Shown here piece by piece: positions 16,714 to 24,527 of a DNA stretch of 64,000 nucleotides (position 1 is the first letter of the stretch; the number at the start of each line of letters is the position of its first letter). This DNA comes from Romboutsia timonensis (GTDB lineage: Bacteria; Bacillota; Clostridia; Peptostreptococcales; Peptostreptococcaceae): contig NZ_LT629850.1 of assembly GCF_900106845.1 (NCBI RefSeq), positions 1,849,478 to 1,913,477 on the forward strand. The letters are read 5' to 3'. The notes under the pieces were generated by a model. The model did not search any database and was not told the DNA's origin. It was given only the letters and a program-made list of their open reading frames with translations. The translations under genes and the position numbers were made by a program.

Positions 16714-17912
16714 TACCTCACCTCCTCTTTAAGTACGTCTTTTATAGTATCTATTAACACATTTTCTTTTTTGTCGGTATAGTCACCGTTTCCATAAGCT
16801 TCATAGAAATCTTTAAATAAATCTATTTTACTTTTCTTTCTAAATTCACCTTTTGCTACAGCACCATCCTCTGATACATTTCTTTTTCTTTCTCTAGTTA
16901 TAAGCATTGTATTTGGATAAACTGCTTTTAATTTTTCCATAGGATTCATAAGTTCCCCATCATCAGTAAGTATCGCTTGTATATAATCTTCTTTTCCTTC
17001 TTCTACGTCTCTACCTTCACATATTAAATCTTCTATATTCCCTTTTATAATTCTTAAATCTCTAAGTGGATTTAATTCCCTTAATTCAATATTTATATCT
17101 TTATCTTTTAAATCTAGTACTACAATACTCTTTTTTTGTTTAACTTCTGAGAATGAGTATTTAAGTAAAGATCCTGAATATCTCATAGTTTCTCTTCCAA
17201 TTTTTTGTCTACCATGTAAATGACCTAATGCCACATAATCAAAATCTTTAAATATATTCCCATATATAAGATCTGTCCCACCTATAGATAATGGTCTTTC
17301 TGATTCTGAAGTTTCAAGTTCTGCTGCTTCGTATTTATGGTCACTTACATCTATTACTTCTTCTCTTTTCATAGTTACATATCCATGACCTATAAGTATA
17401 TTTACCTCATTTTCATTTAAATCTTCTTTTATTTTATCTATAACAGCTATCATTGCATCATTGTGACTTCTTATTTCTTTGTTATCAAGAAGTTTTTTAG
17501 TAAGTGCTGGGTCTTTGTAAGGTACTAAATAGAAGTTTATATTTTTATTATTCTCACATAAAACTACTTTTCTATATAGCTCTTCATCACTACCTGCTAT
17601 GTATAATCCTTGCTTTTCTAGTATTTTACTACCAAAACTTAATCGTTCTCCGCTGTCATGATTACCTGATATCACTAATACAGATACATTTCTATCTATT
17701 ACTAAAGAGCTTAAAGTTTCATTTAGTAATTCTACTGCTTCTACTGGTGGTATAGATCTATCGTATACGTCACCTGCTATCATAAGTACATCTGCATTTT
17801 CTTCATCTATAAGTTCTATTAATTTATTTAAAATGTATTTTTGATCATCTATCATTGAATATTCATTTACTATTTTTCCTATATGCCAATCACTAGTATG
17901 AATAATTTTCAT
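16713..17912 (-). CDS. sbcD: SbcD, nuclease subunit of SbcCD
   Basis: The 399-residue Mre11-type metallophosphoesterase shows the metal motifs HTSDWHIGK, AGDVYDRS, SGNHDS, GHGYV and ALGHLHGRQ, all present. It precedes sbcC with a one-base overlap. The start has GGAGGATG upstream. The pair limits palindrome instability, which is notable because the window holds many large hairpins. Confidence 0.96.
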   Translation of the reverse strand: MKIIHTSDWHIGKIVNEYSMIDDQKYILNKLIELIDEENADVLMIAGDVYDRSIPPVEAVELLNETLSSLVIDRNVSVLVISGNHDSGERLSFGSKILEKQGLYIAGSDEELYRKVVLCENNKNINFYLVPYKDPALTKKLLDNKEIRSHNDAMIAVIDKIKEDLNENEVNILIGHGYVTMKREEVIDVSDHKYEAAELETSESERPLSIGGTDLIYGNIFKDFDYVALGHLHGRQKIGRETMRYSGSLLKYSFSEVKQKKSIVVLDLKDKDINIELRELNPLRDLRIIKGNIEDLICEGRDVEEGKEDYIQAILTDDGELMNPMEKLKAVYPNTMLITRERKRNVSEDGAVAKGEFRKKSKIDLFKDFYEAYGNGDYTDKKENVLIDTIKDVLKEEVR

Positions 17913-18102
17913 AAATCATCCTCCTTATATAATAAATAGCTCAAATTATAATTTTTTATTTACTCTTCTTATTATACTATAAATTTTAATATCTTAAATA
18001 TTTTAAGATATTTATAATAAATAGATTTAGTTTTATAATTCTTATAACATAACTTAATTATGTTAACTTTGATTTTTATTAAATAATATTATAACAATTA
18101 TA

Positions 18103-18160
18103 AAAAATTCGCTTCGCTTGAGCAACGTGTTGGCAAAACACTTCATTTCGCCAACGGTTA
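18103..18160. repeat. Dispersed palindromic repeat, copy B (long type)
   Basis: It holds ATTCGCTTCGC, TTGAGCAACGTGTTGGC and TTTCGCCAACG and can fold through GTTGGC / GCCAAC. It is the closest relative of copy C at 24525. It lies downstream of the redox operon and upstream of sbcD; the rest of the gap 17913-18251 is AT-rich except for the terminator at 18193. Confidence 0.65.
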
Positions 18161-18192
18161 ATAAAATATATAATTTTAAGTTAAATTAAAAT

Positions 18193-18229
18193 AACGATGT
18201 ATCTTTATTTATAACAAAGATACATCGTT
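18193..18229 (-). terminator. Terminator of the redox operon
   Basis: A perfect 14-bp stem (AACGATGTATCTTT / AAAGATACATCGTT) lies just after the DUF1858 gene. Confidence 0.7.
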
Positions 18230-18251
18230 AACATTATAAGTATAACAAATT

Positions 18252-18437
18252 TTATTTTTCATTTAACTTAGCTAATACTTCTTCTAAATCTAATCCATGT
18301 ATTGAGCAAGCTTGTTCTATAGTTTCCATTTGAGATGATGGGCAACCTACACATCCCATACCAAAACTCATTAGTATTCCTACTGCATTTGGATTTTCTT
18401 TTATTACATCACCTATTATAGTATCTTTAGTTATCAT
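18252..18437 (-). CDS. DUF1858 protein (hybrid-cluster-protein-associated redox disulfide domain)
   Basis: The 61-residue single-domain protein has the family pattern: KDTIIGDVIKENPNAVGILMSFGMGCVGCPSS..., ending with IHGLDLEEVLAKL. The CVGC pair, Cys29 and Cys32, is the predicted redox disulfide. The family is named for its association with hybrid cluster protein (prismane). It is the third gene of the operon, one base after the sulfite-reductase-like gene. A partner role in thiol or nitrogen-oxide redox chemistry is inference. Confidence 0.9.
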   Translation of the reverse strand: MITKDTIIGDVIKENPNAVGILMSFGMGCVGCPSSQMETIEQACSIHGLDLEEVLAKLNEK

Positions 18438-18438
18438 A

Positions 18439-19116
18439 TTATAAATTCTCCTTTAAATTTGATTTTTCAAGTACATCTTTTCTAAATGTATTTATGCCTA
18501 TTCGATCTATAAAATCTCCTAGTTTTTCACCCATTTGACCATGTTCATTGTAATATTCTAATATATTTTTTACAAGTTCATAAGCTTCTTTTTCTGAAAG
18601 CCCTTTAGTTATTATATCCGACATTCTCGGGTAAAATCCAGCACTTCCTCCTGCCGTTACAAAAAGCTTTCCATCTATATCTACTAAAACACCTATATCT
18701 TTTGAATATACACTTGAACATGCATTTCTACATCCTGCTACACCTATTTTTGTTCTATTTGGAAGAGGCATTCCATGGAAGTTTTTGCTTATTTTCATAC
18801 CTATACCAATAGTTGGATACTTAGAACGTTTACAAAAGTTTGCTGGACATATTTCAACATTTTTTACTGAATATTGATTTTTAACAGCAGGCTCCATACC
18901 TAAGTCTTCCCATATATCCTTTAAATCTTCTTCTTTAAGATTAGTTATAAGTATCCTTTGTCCTGATGTTATTTTTAATACTCCATTATATTTTTTAGCT
19001 ACTTCACCTATTTTTATAAGAGTTTCAGGTAGTATAAATCCTCCTGGTATATGAGGAGTTATTCCATAAGTTCTTTTACCATTTTTAATCTTTTGTAGAT
19101 TTCCATAGTGGCTCAT
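18439..19116 (-). CDS. Small sulfite/nitrite reductase-like siroheme Fe-S protein
   Basis: The 225-residue protein has an N-terminal ferredoxin-like half-domain (about 15-75; GGFILPETL, LKITSGQRILITNL) and a siroheme/[4Fe-4S] domain with Cys pairs in EICPANFCK and GCRNACSS. The second pair has the standard C-x3-C spacing; the first is C-x4-C rather than the usual C-x5-C. It is much shorter than assimilatory sulfite reductase (about half), so it is a single-repeat type. It lies between the unknown upstream gene and the DUF1858 gene. The substrate is not evident. Confidence 0.8.
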   Translation of the reverse strand: MSHYGNLQKIKNGKRTYGITPHIPGGFILPETLIKIGEVAKKYNGVLKITSGQRILITNLKEEDLKDIWEDLGMEPAVKNQYSVKNVEICPANFCKRSKYPTIGIGMKISKNFHGMPLPNRTKIGVAGCRNACSSVYSKDIGVLVDIDGKLFVTAGGSAGFYPRMSDIITKGLSEKEAYELVKNILEYYNEHGQMGEKLGDFIDRIGINTFRKDVLEKSNLKENL

Positions 19117-19121
19117 ATAAA

Positions 19122-19766
19122 CTATGCCTTTCTTATTTTATTTATAGTTTTATCATCTAATTTTTCTTTTTCATATAAATACTTTGTATTTAAACTTTCC
19201 ATAAATGTTTTTACCCATAAATCTCTAAGTTCGTATAAGTATTCTAAGTTCCCCTGTCCATTTTCATAATTTTTTCTATGAATACATCCATTTTGCTCAT
19301 AAATTATATAATCTTCATTTTTTTCAGTTACAGAGTTTGCTCTATCACAAGGCATACCTGATAATATATAATTATTTAATGATATATAAGCATTTTCAGG
19401 TGAATCTGATTTATTATTTTCATTTTGTGCACACTTTATTGCCTGAGAAATATATGCACTTTCTGTTAAATCTCTACTTTCTTCTTTGTACATATCATAG
19501 TATTTAGTTATTATATATGCACTTCTACTTTCTACTTCTTTTATTCTATCTTGTAACCATCCATGTATATTGTTTACATCGATTAAATCCTCTAGTGGCT
19601 TTTCTTCTATATATTGACCATATATATCATTTGCTTCTTTTTGTATTTTTATAGCACTTTCTTTAAATTTATCAATGTGTAAGTTTACTATATCTTTTTC
19701 TAAATCCTGTGCTAATTTTATTTTATTAAATAACCAAGTGTGTATTGGTGCTAAAAATGCGCTCAT
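19122..19766 (-). CDS. Conserved-looking hypothetical protein, first gene of the redox operon, 214 aa
   Basis: I do not recognise the family. It is an all-alpha, soluble protein with residues MPCDRANSV and QNGCIHRKNY carrying Cys and His that could bind metal or heme; this is inference only. The start follows AAAGGAG. It ends 5 bp before the sulfite-reductase-like gene, so co-transcription is almost certain, and a shared redox role is likely. Confidence 0.7.
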   Translation of the reverse strand: MSAFLAPIHTWLFNKIKLAQDLEKDIVNLHIDKFKESAIKIQKEANDIYGQYIEEKPLEDLIDVNNIHGWLQDRIKEVESRSAYIITKYYDMYKEESRDLTESAYISQAIKCAQNENNKSDSPENAYISLNNYILSGMPCDRANSVTEKNEDYIIYEQNGCIHRKNYENGQGNLEYLYELRDLWVKTFMESLNTKYLYEKEKLDDKTINKIRKA

Positions 19767-19799
19767 TTATTTTTCTCCTTTGTTAAAATTTATAAACTT

Positions 19800-19842
19800 A
19801 TTATACCTTTTTTATTAATTAAAAGCCGTAACATTTGTTACG
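19800..19842 (-). promoter_or_regulatory. Promoter with CRP/FNR-type palindrome at about -41.5
   Basis: The minus-strand -10 TATAAT (19805-19800) lacks a good -35 (CGGCTT). The palindrome CGTAACATTTGTTACG (19827-19842) is 21 nt upstream of the -10, so its centre falls at about -41.5 relative to the expected start. That is the class II position of CRP/FNR-family activators. Confidence 0.65.
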
Positions 19843-19846
19843 TAAT

Positions 19847-19878
19847 AAAAAAGAATCTAAGATTTTAGATTCTTTTTT
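19847..19878. terminator. Terminator downstream of the Cys-repeat gene
   Basis: AAGAATCTAA / TTAGATTCTT stem flanked by A6 and T6. It is symmetric, so it could act on either strand. Confidence 0.75.
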
Positions 19879-20054
19879 ATATACCGCAGAGTTTTAACTT
19901 GCTTAATCTATATATTCTATATTTTCTAATTATTTTTTACTATGTTTAGTTTTTTATTCATTCTACGCATACTTTAAATATGTTACTTTATAGTGTGATT
20001 AAAGGATTTTAGTAACTAATTACCAAGTTATAATATATTATTCATATATTTTAG

Positions 20055-20534
20055 TTATTCATCTTCTGATTCATCATAGTCATATATTTCATAATCTGTA
20101 TACTCTTGATTTTCTAACCAGTCAAGACAATCTCTACACTCTATACATTTTATACAGTTTTCACAGTTTCCACATCTTTCACATTGTGAACATGTCTCAC
20201 ATATTGCACATATTTCACATTCTACACAAAATTTACAGTTTATACAGTCCTCACATTGAATACACTCTTCACAACCTGTACATCCTTCACACTTCATATT
20301 ATCTTTACATTCTATAGAGCTTTCACATTTTATGCAAGTATCACAATCTGTACAATTTTCACAATCTGTACACTCTTTGCAACCTATACAATCCATACAA
20401 TTTATACAATTTTCACAGTTTGTACAATTTATACAGTTTATGCAGTTTATGCAATCTTCACAATCAATACATTTATCACAATTTATACAGTTATTCTCAT
20501 CTGGATTATACTCATTTATCATTTTTACAAACAT
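20055..20534 (-). CDS. Cysteine-every-third-residue repeat protein
   Basis: In the 159-residue protein 39 of 41 positions spaced exactly three apart from residue 16 to 136 are Cys (one Ser at 73, one Asn at 79). The intervening pairs are mostly acidic, Asn, Ile, Thr or Lys (ENC, INC, TDC, EDC). An acidic Tyr/Asp/Glu tail (about 137-159) follows. There is no signal peptide and no membrane segment. Neither metal binding, spore-coat cross-linking nor a three-sided helix can be chosen from sequence. ATG at 20534 touches GGAG, so the ATG at 20522 (12 nt after GGAG) may be the start. Confidence 0.8.
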   Translation of the reverse strand: MFVKMINEYNPDENNCINCDKCIDCEDCINCINCINCTNCENCINCMDCIGCKECTDCENCTDCDTCIKCESSIECKDNMKCEGCTGCEECIQCEDCINCKFCVECEICAICETCSQCERCGNCENCIKCIECRDCLDWLENQEYTDYEIYDYDESEDE

Positions 20535-20786
20535 CTCCTTTTATTGTAATGAGCATCTACTATGGCTTTATAACTTAGCCTCTAATAAATTAAGCTAACG
20601 AAATTAGTAATAACATTTATCTAAAATAATCTATATAATACTTTTTATTGATAATATTTTACTTTAAAACATATGTACTCAATATATATGACTTTAAAGT
20701 CTAATTTGTTACTTTACTACATATAAAAAATCTATTTTGATTAAAGAACTTTTAATTTTAATGTTTATTTTACCTAATTTTATAAC
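20535..20786. other. Intergenic stretch without recognised features
   Basis: AT-rich. It presumably contains the promoter of the Cys-repeat gene; I cannot assign a promoter or spore sigma-factor site with confidence. Confidence 0.4.
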
Positions 20787-20821
20787 AAAAAAGAGTATAC
20801 AGTTCTTATGTATACTCCTTT
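20787..20821 (-). terminator. Terminator of the LEA-like gene
   Basis: GAGTATAC (20793-20800) pairs with GTATACTC (20810-20817); on the minus strand it is followed by TTTTTTG. Confidence 0.75.
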
Positions 20822-20828
20822 TATTTGA

Positions 20829-21083
20829 CTATTTACCTTTTTTAACTGTATCTTTTACAGCTTTTCCTACTTTTTTCCCTGTATTTATAGTTTCTTTTCC
20901 TATGTTAGCACCTGTTTTTATAGCTTCTTTTCCTACATTTAAAGTTCCTTGTACTGTTTCTTTAGCAACGTTACCTACTCCATTTACAACTTCTTTTCCT
21001 ACTTTTTCTATAGGATCCGTTACTTTTTTTACTGCTTTTTCAACTTTGTTAACTTTCTCATTTTTTTTATTTTTTCCTCTCAT
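20829..21083 (-). CDS. LEA-like amphipathic 11-mer repeat protein, 84 aa
   Basis: The small, very basic protein (Lys-rich, no Cys or Trp) is built of about four 11-residue repeats of the type NVGKEAIKTGA, GANIGKETINT, GKKVGKAVKDT. Such repeats are seen in group 3 LEA proteins and apolipoprotein-like helices. They suggest a desiccation-, membrane- or nucleic-acid-protecting helix that folds on binding; this is inference. The start follows AAGGCGGTG. Confidence 0.75.
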   Translation of the reverse strand: MRGKNKKNEKVNKVEKAVKKVTDPIEKVGKEVVNGVGNVAKETVQGTLNVGKEAIKTGANIGKETINTGKKVGKAVKDTVKKGK

Positions 21084-21232
21084 AATGACACCGCCTTAAG
21101 TTGCAATAAGGAACTACCTCATTATATAAGTATATTTTGAGATATCCTTTATGTATTTTATGATACTATTTGACTAATTGTTACTATAAACAATTTTCTT
21201 ACTAAAAATAATGAACAATGGATTAAATTATA

Positions 21233-21295
21233 ATGTATTTAGCTACTATACTTACTGTTTTATTAATAGTAATACTTAAAATAGCTGCAGTTTAA
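21233..21295 (+). CDS. Possible 20-residue hydrophobic peptide
   Basis: ATG to TAA encodes MYLATILTV...LKIAAV, one hydrophobic helix with a single Lys, just ahead of the hairpin at 21304 whose T-run also reads on this strand. There is no convincing ribosome binding site (GGATTAAA is weak). It could be chance. Confidence 0.2.
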   Translation: MYLATILTVLLIVILKIAAV

Positions 21296-21300
21296 TATAA

Positions 21301-21350
21301 AATAGAAAAACTCTACAAAGCTAGCATTAACTTTGTAGAGTTTTTCTATT
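21301..21350. terminator. Bidirectional terminator after trxA
   Basis: A 20-nt arm (AATAGAAAAACTCTACAAAG) is complementary to 21331-21350, with loop CTAGCATTAA. It has A and T tracts on both sides. Confidence 0.85.
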
Positions 21351-21352
21351 TT

Positions 21353-21670
21353 TTAAATATATTCTTTTATTTTAGATGCTAGATTTTCTTTAGGCATAAA
21401 TCCTACTAATCTTTCTATAGGTTCACCATTTCTAAATATTATTACTGTAGGTACTGTGCTTACACTAAATTGTCTTGCTATATCAAGACTTGCATCTATA
21501 TCTATTTTATAAAAATCAGCTTTTCCCTCAAATTCATTTGCTACTTCTTGAAATACTGGTGCTAACATTTTACATGGTCCACACCAAGTTGCAAAAAAGT
21601 CAACTACTGCTATTCCTTCTATATGTTCTACAAGGTTATTAAATTCTTCACTACTTATAACTTGTGCCAT
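21353..21670 (-). CDS. trxA: Thioredoxin
   Basis: The 105-residue protein has the active site WCGPC (Cys30, Cys33) and the conserved cis-Pro in STVPTVIIF. It reduces protein disulfides with thioredoxin reductase, which is not in the window. It is the usual length and cytoplasmic. The start has AAGGAG 8 nt upstream. Confidence 0.96.
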   Translation of the reverse strand: MAQVISSEEFNNLVEHIEGIAVVDFFATWCGPCKMLAPVFQEVANEFEGKADFYKIDIDASLDIARQFSVSTVPTVIIFRNGEPIERLVGFMPKENLASKIKEYI

Positions 21671-21899
21671 ATTATAAATCTCCTTAAACTTATTTTTATT
21701 TTATTATTTACCCTTTTAATATTTATTATTTCCAGTATTATATATCTATGCATATTTATTTTATGTAAATTATTTCCCATTCATTGATAAACTTTAAATT
21801 AATTTTAATATAAGTAATATGTTTAAAATTTATATAGTATTAATTTTTATTTATGTGTAAAACATAATTGTATCTAACTTTATTTATGAGGTGATTAGT

Positions 21900-22592
21900 A
21901 TGGAATTTATGACAAATATAAGAAAAGCTAGCTCTGCTTTACATAGTGCATCTGAACATACAGGGTATATAAAAAGAATACTTGATAAAAAAGCTACTAA
22001 AGAAGGATATGCAGAATATATATACAATCTAGCAGCAATGTATAAAGCTATTGAAGATGGCCTTGATAAAAACAGTAACAATCAAATTGTAAAAGACTTC
22101 GTTACAAAAGAATTATATAGATCTAGTTTAATTGAAAAGGATATTAAATATTTATTAGGTGAAAATATTAATTCTTTAAATTTACTATCTTCAACAGTTT
22201 CTTCTATAGCTAGAATAAAGGAAATATCTAGCTCTAAACCTGAATTAGTTGTAGCCTATGCTTATACTAGATTCCTAGCTGACTTATTCGGTGGTAGACT
22301 TTTTTATGAGTTACTTAGCAATGAATATAAAATAGATAATGAAGGTTTAAACTACTATGATTTTAAAGATTTAGGAGATATAAAAGCCTATACTATGAAT
22401 TATGCTTCTAAGTTAGGTTCTATAAACTTAGATGACAGTTTAAAACAAGAATTTATAAATGAAGTAAACAATGCTTATATATATAATTTAGCAATATCTA
22501 ATGAACTAGAAATAAAACTACACCCTATTAAAAGAAATGATAAAAATAATCATGACAATGGGCATGGTCACCCTCATGGACATAATCATTAA
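21900..22592 (+). CDS. Heme oxygenase with His-rich C-terminal tail
   Basis: The protein should cleave heme to biliverdin, CO and iron. Its proximal heme His is in ALHSASEHTGY (His15), and the distal helix has AYTRFLADLFGGRLF with the family Gly-Gly. After about residue 210 a tail HDNGHGHPHGHNH is added, a likely metal-binding segment. A GTG at 21891 is in frame, but GAGGTGAT there is the ribosome binding site of the ATG at 21900. It is isolated between trxA and the tRNA genes. Confidence 0.88.
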   Translation: MEFMTNIRKASSALHSASEHTGYIKRILDKKATKEGYAEYIYNLAAMYKAIEDGLDKNSNNQIVKDFVTKELYRSSLIEKDIKYLLGENINSLNLLSSTVSSIARIKEISSSKPELVVAYAYTRFLADLFGGRLFYELLSNEYKIDNEGLNYYDFKDLGDIKAYTMNYASKLGSINLDDSLKQEFINEVNNAYIYNLAISNELEIKLHPIKRNDKNNHDNGHGHPHGHNH

Positions 22593-22648
22593 AAATTACT
22601 TATATAAATTTTAAATATCTATATCTTTTAAAATAAATTTTATTAAAT

Positions 22649-22676
22649 ATAAAAAGCACTTACATAAGTAAGTGCC
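22649..22676 (-). terminator. Terminator of the tRNA pair
   Basis: GCACTTAC / GTAAGTGC with loop ATAA, followed by TTTTTATA on the minus strand. Confidence 0.75.
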
Positions 22677-22681
22677 TTAAC

Positions 22682-22757
22682 TGGTGCCCAGAGGCGGAAT
22701 CGAACCACCGACACGGGGATTTTCAGTCCCCTGCTCTACCGACTGAGCTATCTGGGC
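22682..22757 (-). tRNA. tRNA-Phe (GAA)
   Basis: The minus strand gives a complete cloverleaf starting GCCCAGATAGCTCAGTCGG, anticodon loop CTGAAAATC (GAA), T arm GGTTCGATTCC and encoded CCA. Confidence 0.97.
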
Positions 22758-22760
22758 TTA

Positions 22761-22850
<90 letters not shown>

Positions 22851-22925
22851 TAATCTTTTTTACAAATAATACTATATCATATATTTTTTTCTTTTTCAAC
22901 ATATTTTTGTTTATTTTTTAATTAA

Positions 22926-24041
22926 CCTGAATTGTCAATTTAAATCAGACAAATTACTTATGAATCACTAAGCAAATGTAAGTAAGCTTTCAAATCCAGT
23001 TGCTTCTTTTATAACCTCATTTGGTGTTTTATAGTCTAGTGATTTTCTAGGTATAGAATTCCATTTATACGCAATCATATTTAATTCTTCTTGAGAATAT
23101 GCAGATAAATCTGTAGACTTAGGTAAATCTTTTCTAACTATTCCATTTGAATTCTCATTTAGCCCTCTTTGACCTGGTGATCCAGGGTCTCCAAAGTAGA
23201 TTTCAATATTAACTGAACTATCTTTTTCTATGTCTGACCATTTTGAAAACTCTTTACCTCTATCAAATGTAATAGTAGATATACACGACTTATGTAAAGA
23301 TGATAGCCATTTGCAAATTGCTTCTTTAACATCCTCACTCTTTCTACTTGCTTTAAGTAATACAATATATTTTGAATACTTTTCTACTAAAGTAACTATA
23401 GCTGATTTTCTAGCTTTTCCTACAATAGTATCTCCCTCAAAATGGCCATATTCTATACTAGTTTTAGCATTAGGATACTTTTCATCTCTTTCATGAATTG
23501 TTTTACATGTATTAATTTTACCTCTTGTTTCGTTATGACCCTTCGGGTTATTTTTACCCTTACGTCTCAACTTATTTATATCTATTACACCTTGTTTTGC
23601 TAATTTGTATAATGTTTTTGTTGATATTTTTTCATCTTTTCCATCTATTTTATCTCTTCCTGCGATAGCATCTAAAGACCAATCATTTTCTAGCTTATTA
23701 TTGATATCATCTAATTTTTCTTTGCTTAATACAATGGGCTTTCTTCCACATCTAGATTTATTTATTAGGTATTGATTATATATTTCTTGAACAGTAAGTC
23801 CTTGCATAAATAGCTTGTAATATCTGTAAACTTTATCTTTTCCAATTTTCATTCTTTGAGCGCAAGCTCTTGCTTTCACGCCTAAATAGTAATTTGCTTC
23901 TAGATTTGTTAGCTGATTTATGTTAATATGATTAAAAGACATTTTTGGTACTCCTTTTGTTGATTTTAGTAGGTTAACTAAGTATATCATAAGTGTCTTT
24001 TTTTGTTTATATATTTGTCTGATTTAATTATACAATTCAGG
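22926..24041 (-). mobile_element. IS30-family insertion sequence
   Basis: The ends are CCTGAATTGT...AATCAGACAAA in inverted orientation (22926 onward, and inverted from 24041). Flanking TAA at 22923-22925 and 24042-24044 fits a 3-bp target duplication. It contains one intact transposase gene and sits 75 bp from tRNA-Ser. Confidence 0.9.
22968..23942 (-). CDS. IS30-family transposase
   Basis: The protein of about 324 residues has an N-terminal helix-turn-helix region (LTNLEANYYLG..., DKVYRYYKLF) and the DDE core: HFEGDTIVG (first Asp), TFDRGKEFS (second Asp), GLNENSNGIVR (Glu). The upstream ATG at 23990 lacks a binding site; AAAGGAG is 8 nt before the ATG at 23942, so that start is preferred. 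It is intact. Confidence 0.93.
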   Translation of the reverse strand: MSFNHININQLTNLEANYYLGVKARACAQRMKIGKDKVYRYYKLFMQGLTVQEIYNQYLINKSRCGRKPIVLSKEKLDDINNKLENDWSLDAIAGRDKIDGKDEKISTKTLYKLAKQGVIDINKLRRKGKNNPKGHNETRGKINTCKTIHERDEKYPNAKTSIEYGHFEGDTIVGKARKSAIVTLVEKYSKYIVLLKASRKSEDVKEAICKWLSSLHKSCISTITFDRGKEFSKWSDIEKDSSVNIEIYFGDPGSPGQRGLNENSNGIVRKDLPKSTDLSAYSQEELNMIAYKWNSIPRKSLDYKTPNEVIKEATGFESLLTFA

Positions 24042-24164
24042 TAATAATAAAATTCATATTATTTTATACTTTATATATTATTGTTTATTTTTTTAATTTT
24101 AATATTTGAGTTGGAATTTATACCTATTATTGCTTAAATATTTTTTACATTTTTCCTAATAATA

Positions 24165-24527
24165 AATATTACAGATATATTATTTGGAGCTATACTTATA
24201 CTGCCTATAGCTAAACCAGTTGATATGATAAACTGCTTAGCAAATTCTAAGGCTTTAATATTTGCACTTAGCTTAGGTGTTGTTACTGCAGCACTTGCTT
24301 ATATATTCTATTTAAAAGGAATAGACACAGGTATTGATTTATCATTAGTTGGTGTTTTAGCTAGTGTAGAACTTGTAATATCATCTGTATTAGGTTGGAC
24401 TATACTTTCAGAAGATTTTTCTTTTATTAAGTTATTTGGAGTATGTTTAATGATGGTATCAGCTTATATAGCAACTAAATCATCAAGTGATGAATCTGTA
24501 CAAGATGAGTATGAAACTGCTTGCTAA
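24165..24527 (+). pseudogene. C-terminal remnant of an EamA/DMT-family transporter
   Basis: The open frame corresponds only to the last third of a 10-helix drug/metabolite transporter: three or four membrane segments with the typical late EamA stretch LSLVGVLASVELVISSVLGWTILSEDF, then a short polar tail. In-frame sequence extends upstream of the ATG at 24225 to a stop. The N-terminal half is absent, and IS30 lies 120 bp upstream. A repeat copy begins at its stop codon. Confidence 0.8.

Noticed and set aside
20055-20534. The every-third-Cys region as a DNA tandem repeat or CRISPR-like array
   Set aside because: The periodicity is at codon level with varied intervening codons. There are no identical repeats with spacers.
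20256-20598. Plus-strand open frames opposite the Cys-repeat gene
   Set aside because: They exist because the TGY codon repeats leave the complementary frames open. They have no ribosome binding sites and low-complexity products.
20737-21140. Plus-strand frames opposite the LEA-like gene rich in Phe, Ser and Thr
   Set aside because: They mirror the Lys/Val/Gly repeats of the minus-strand gene, and the minus-strand gene has the ribosome binding site and the terminator.
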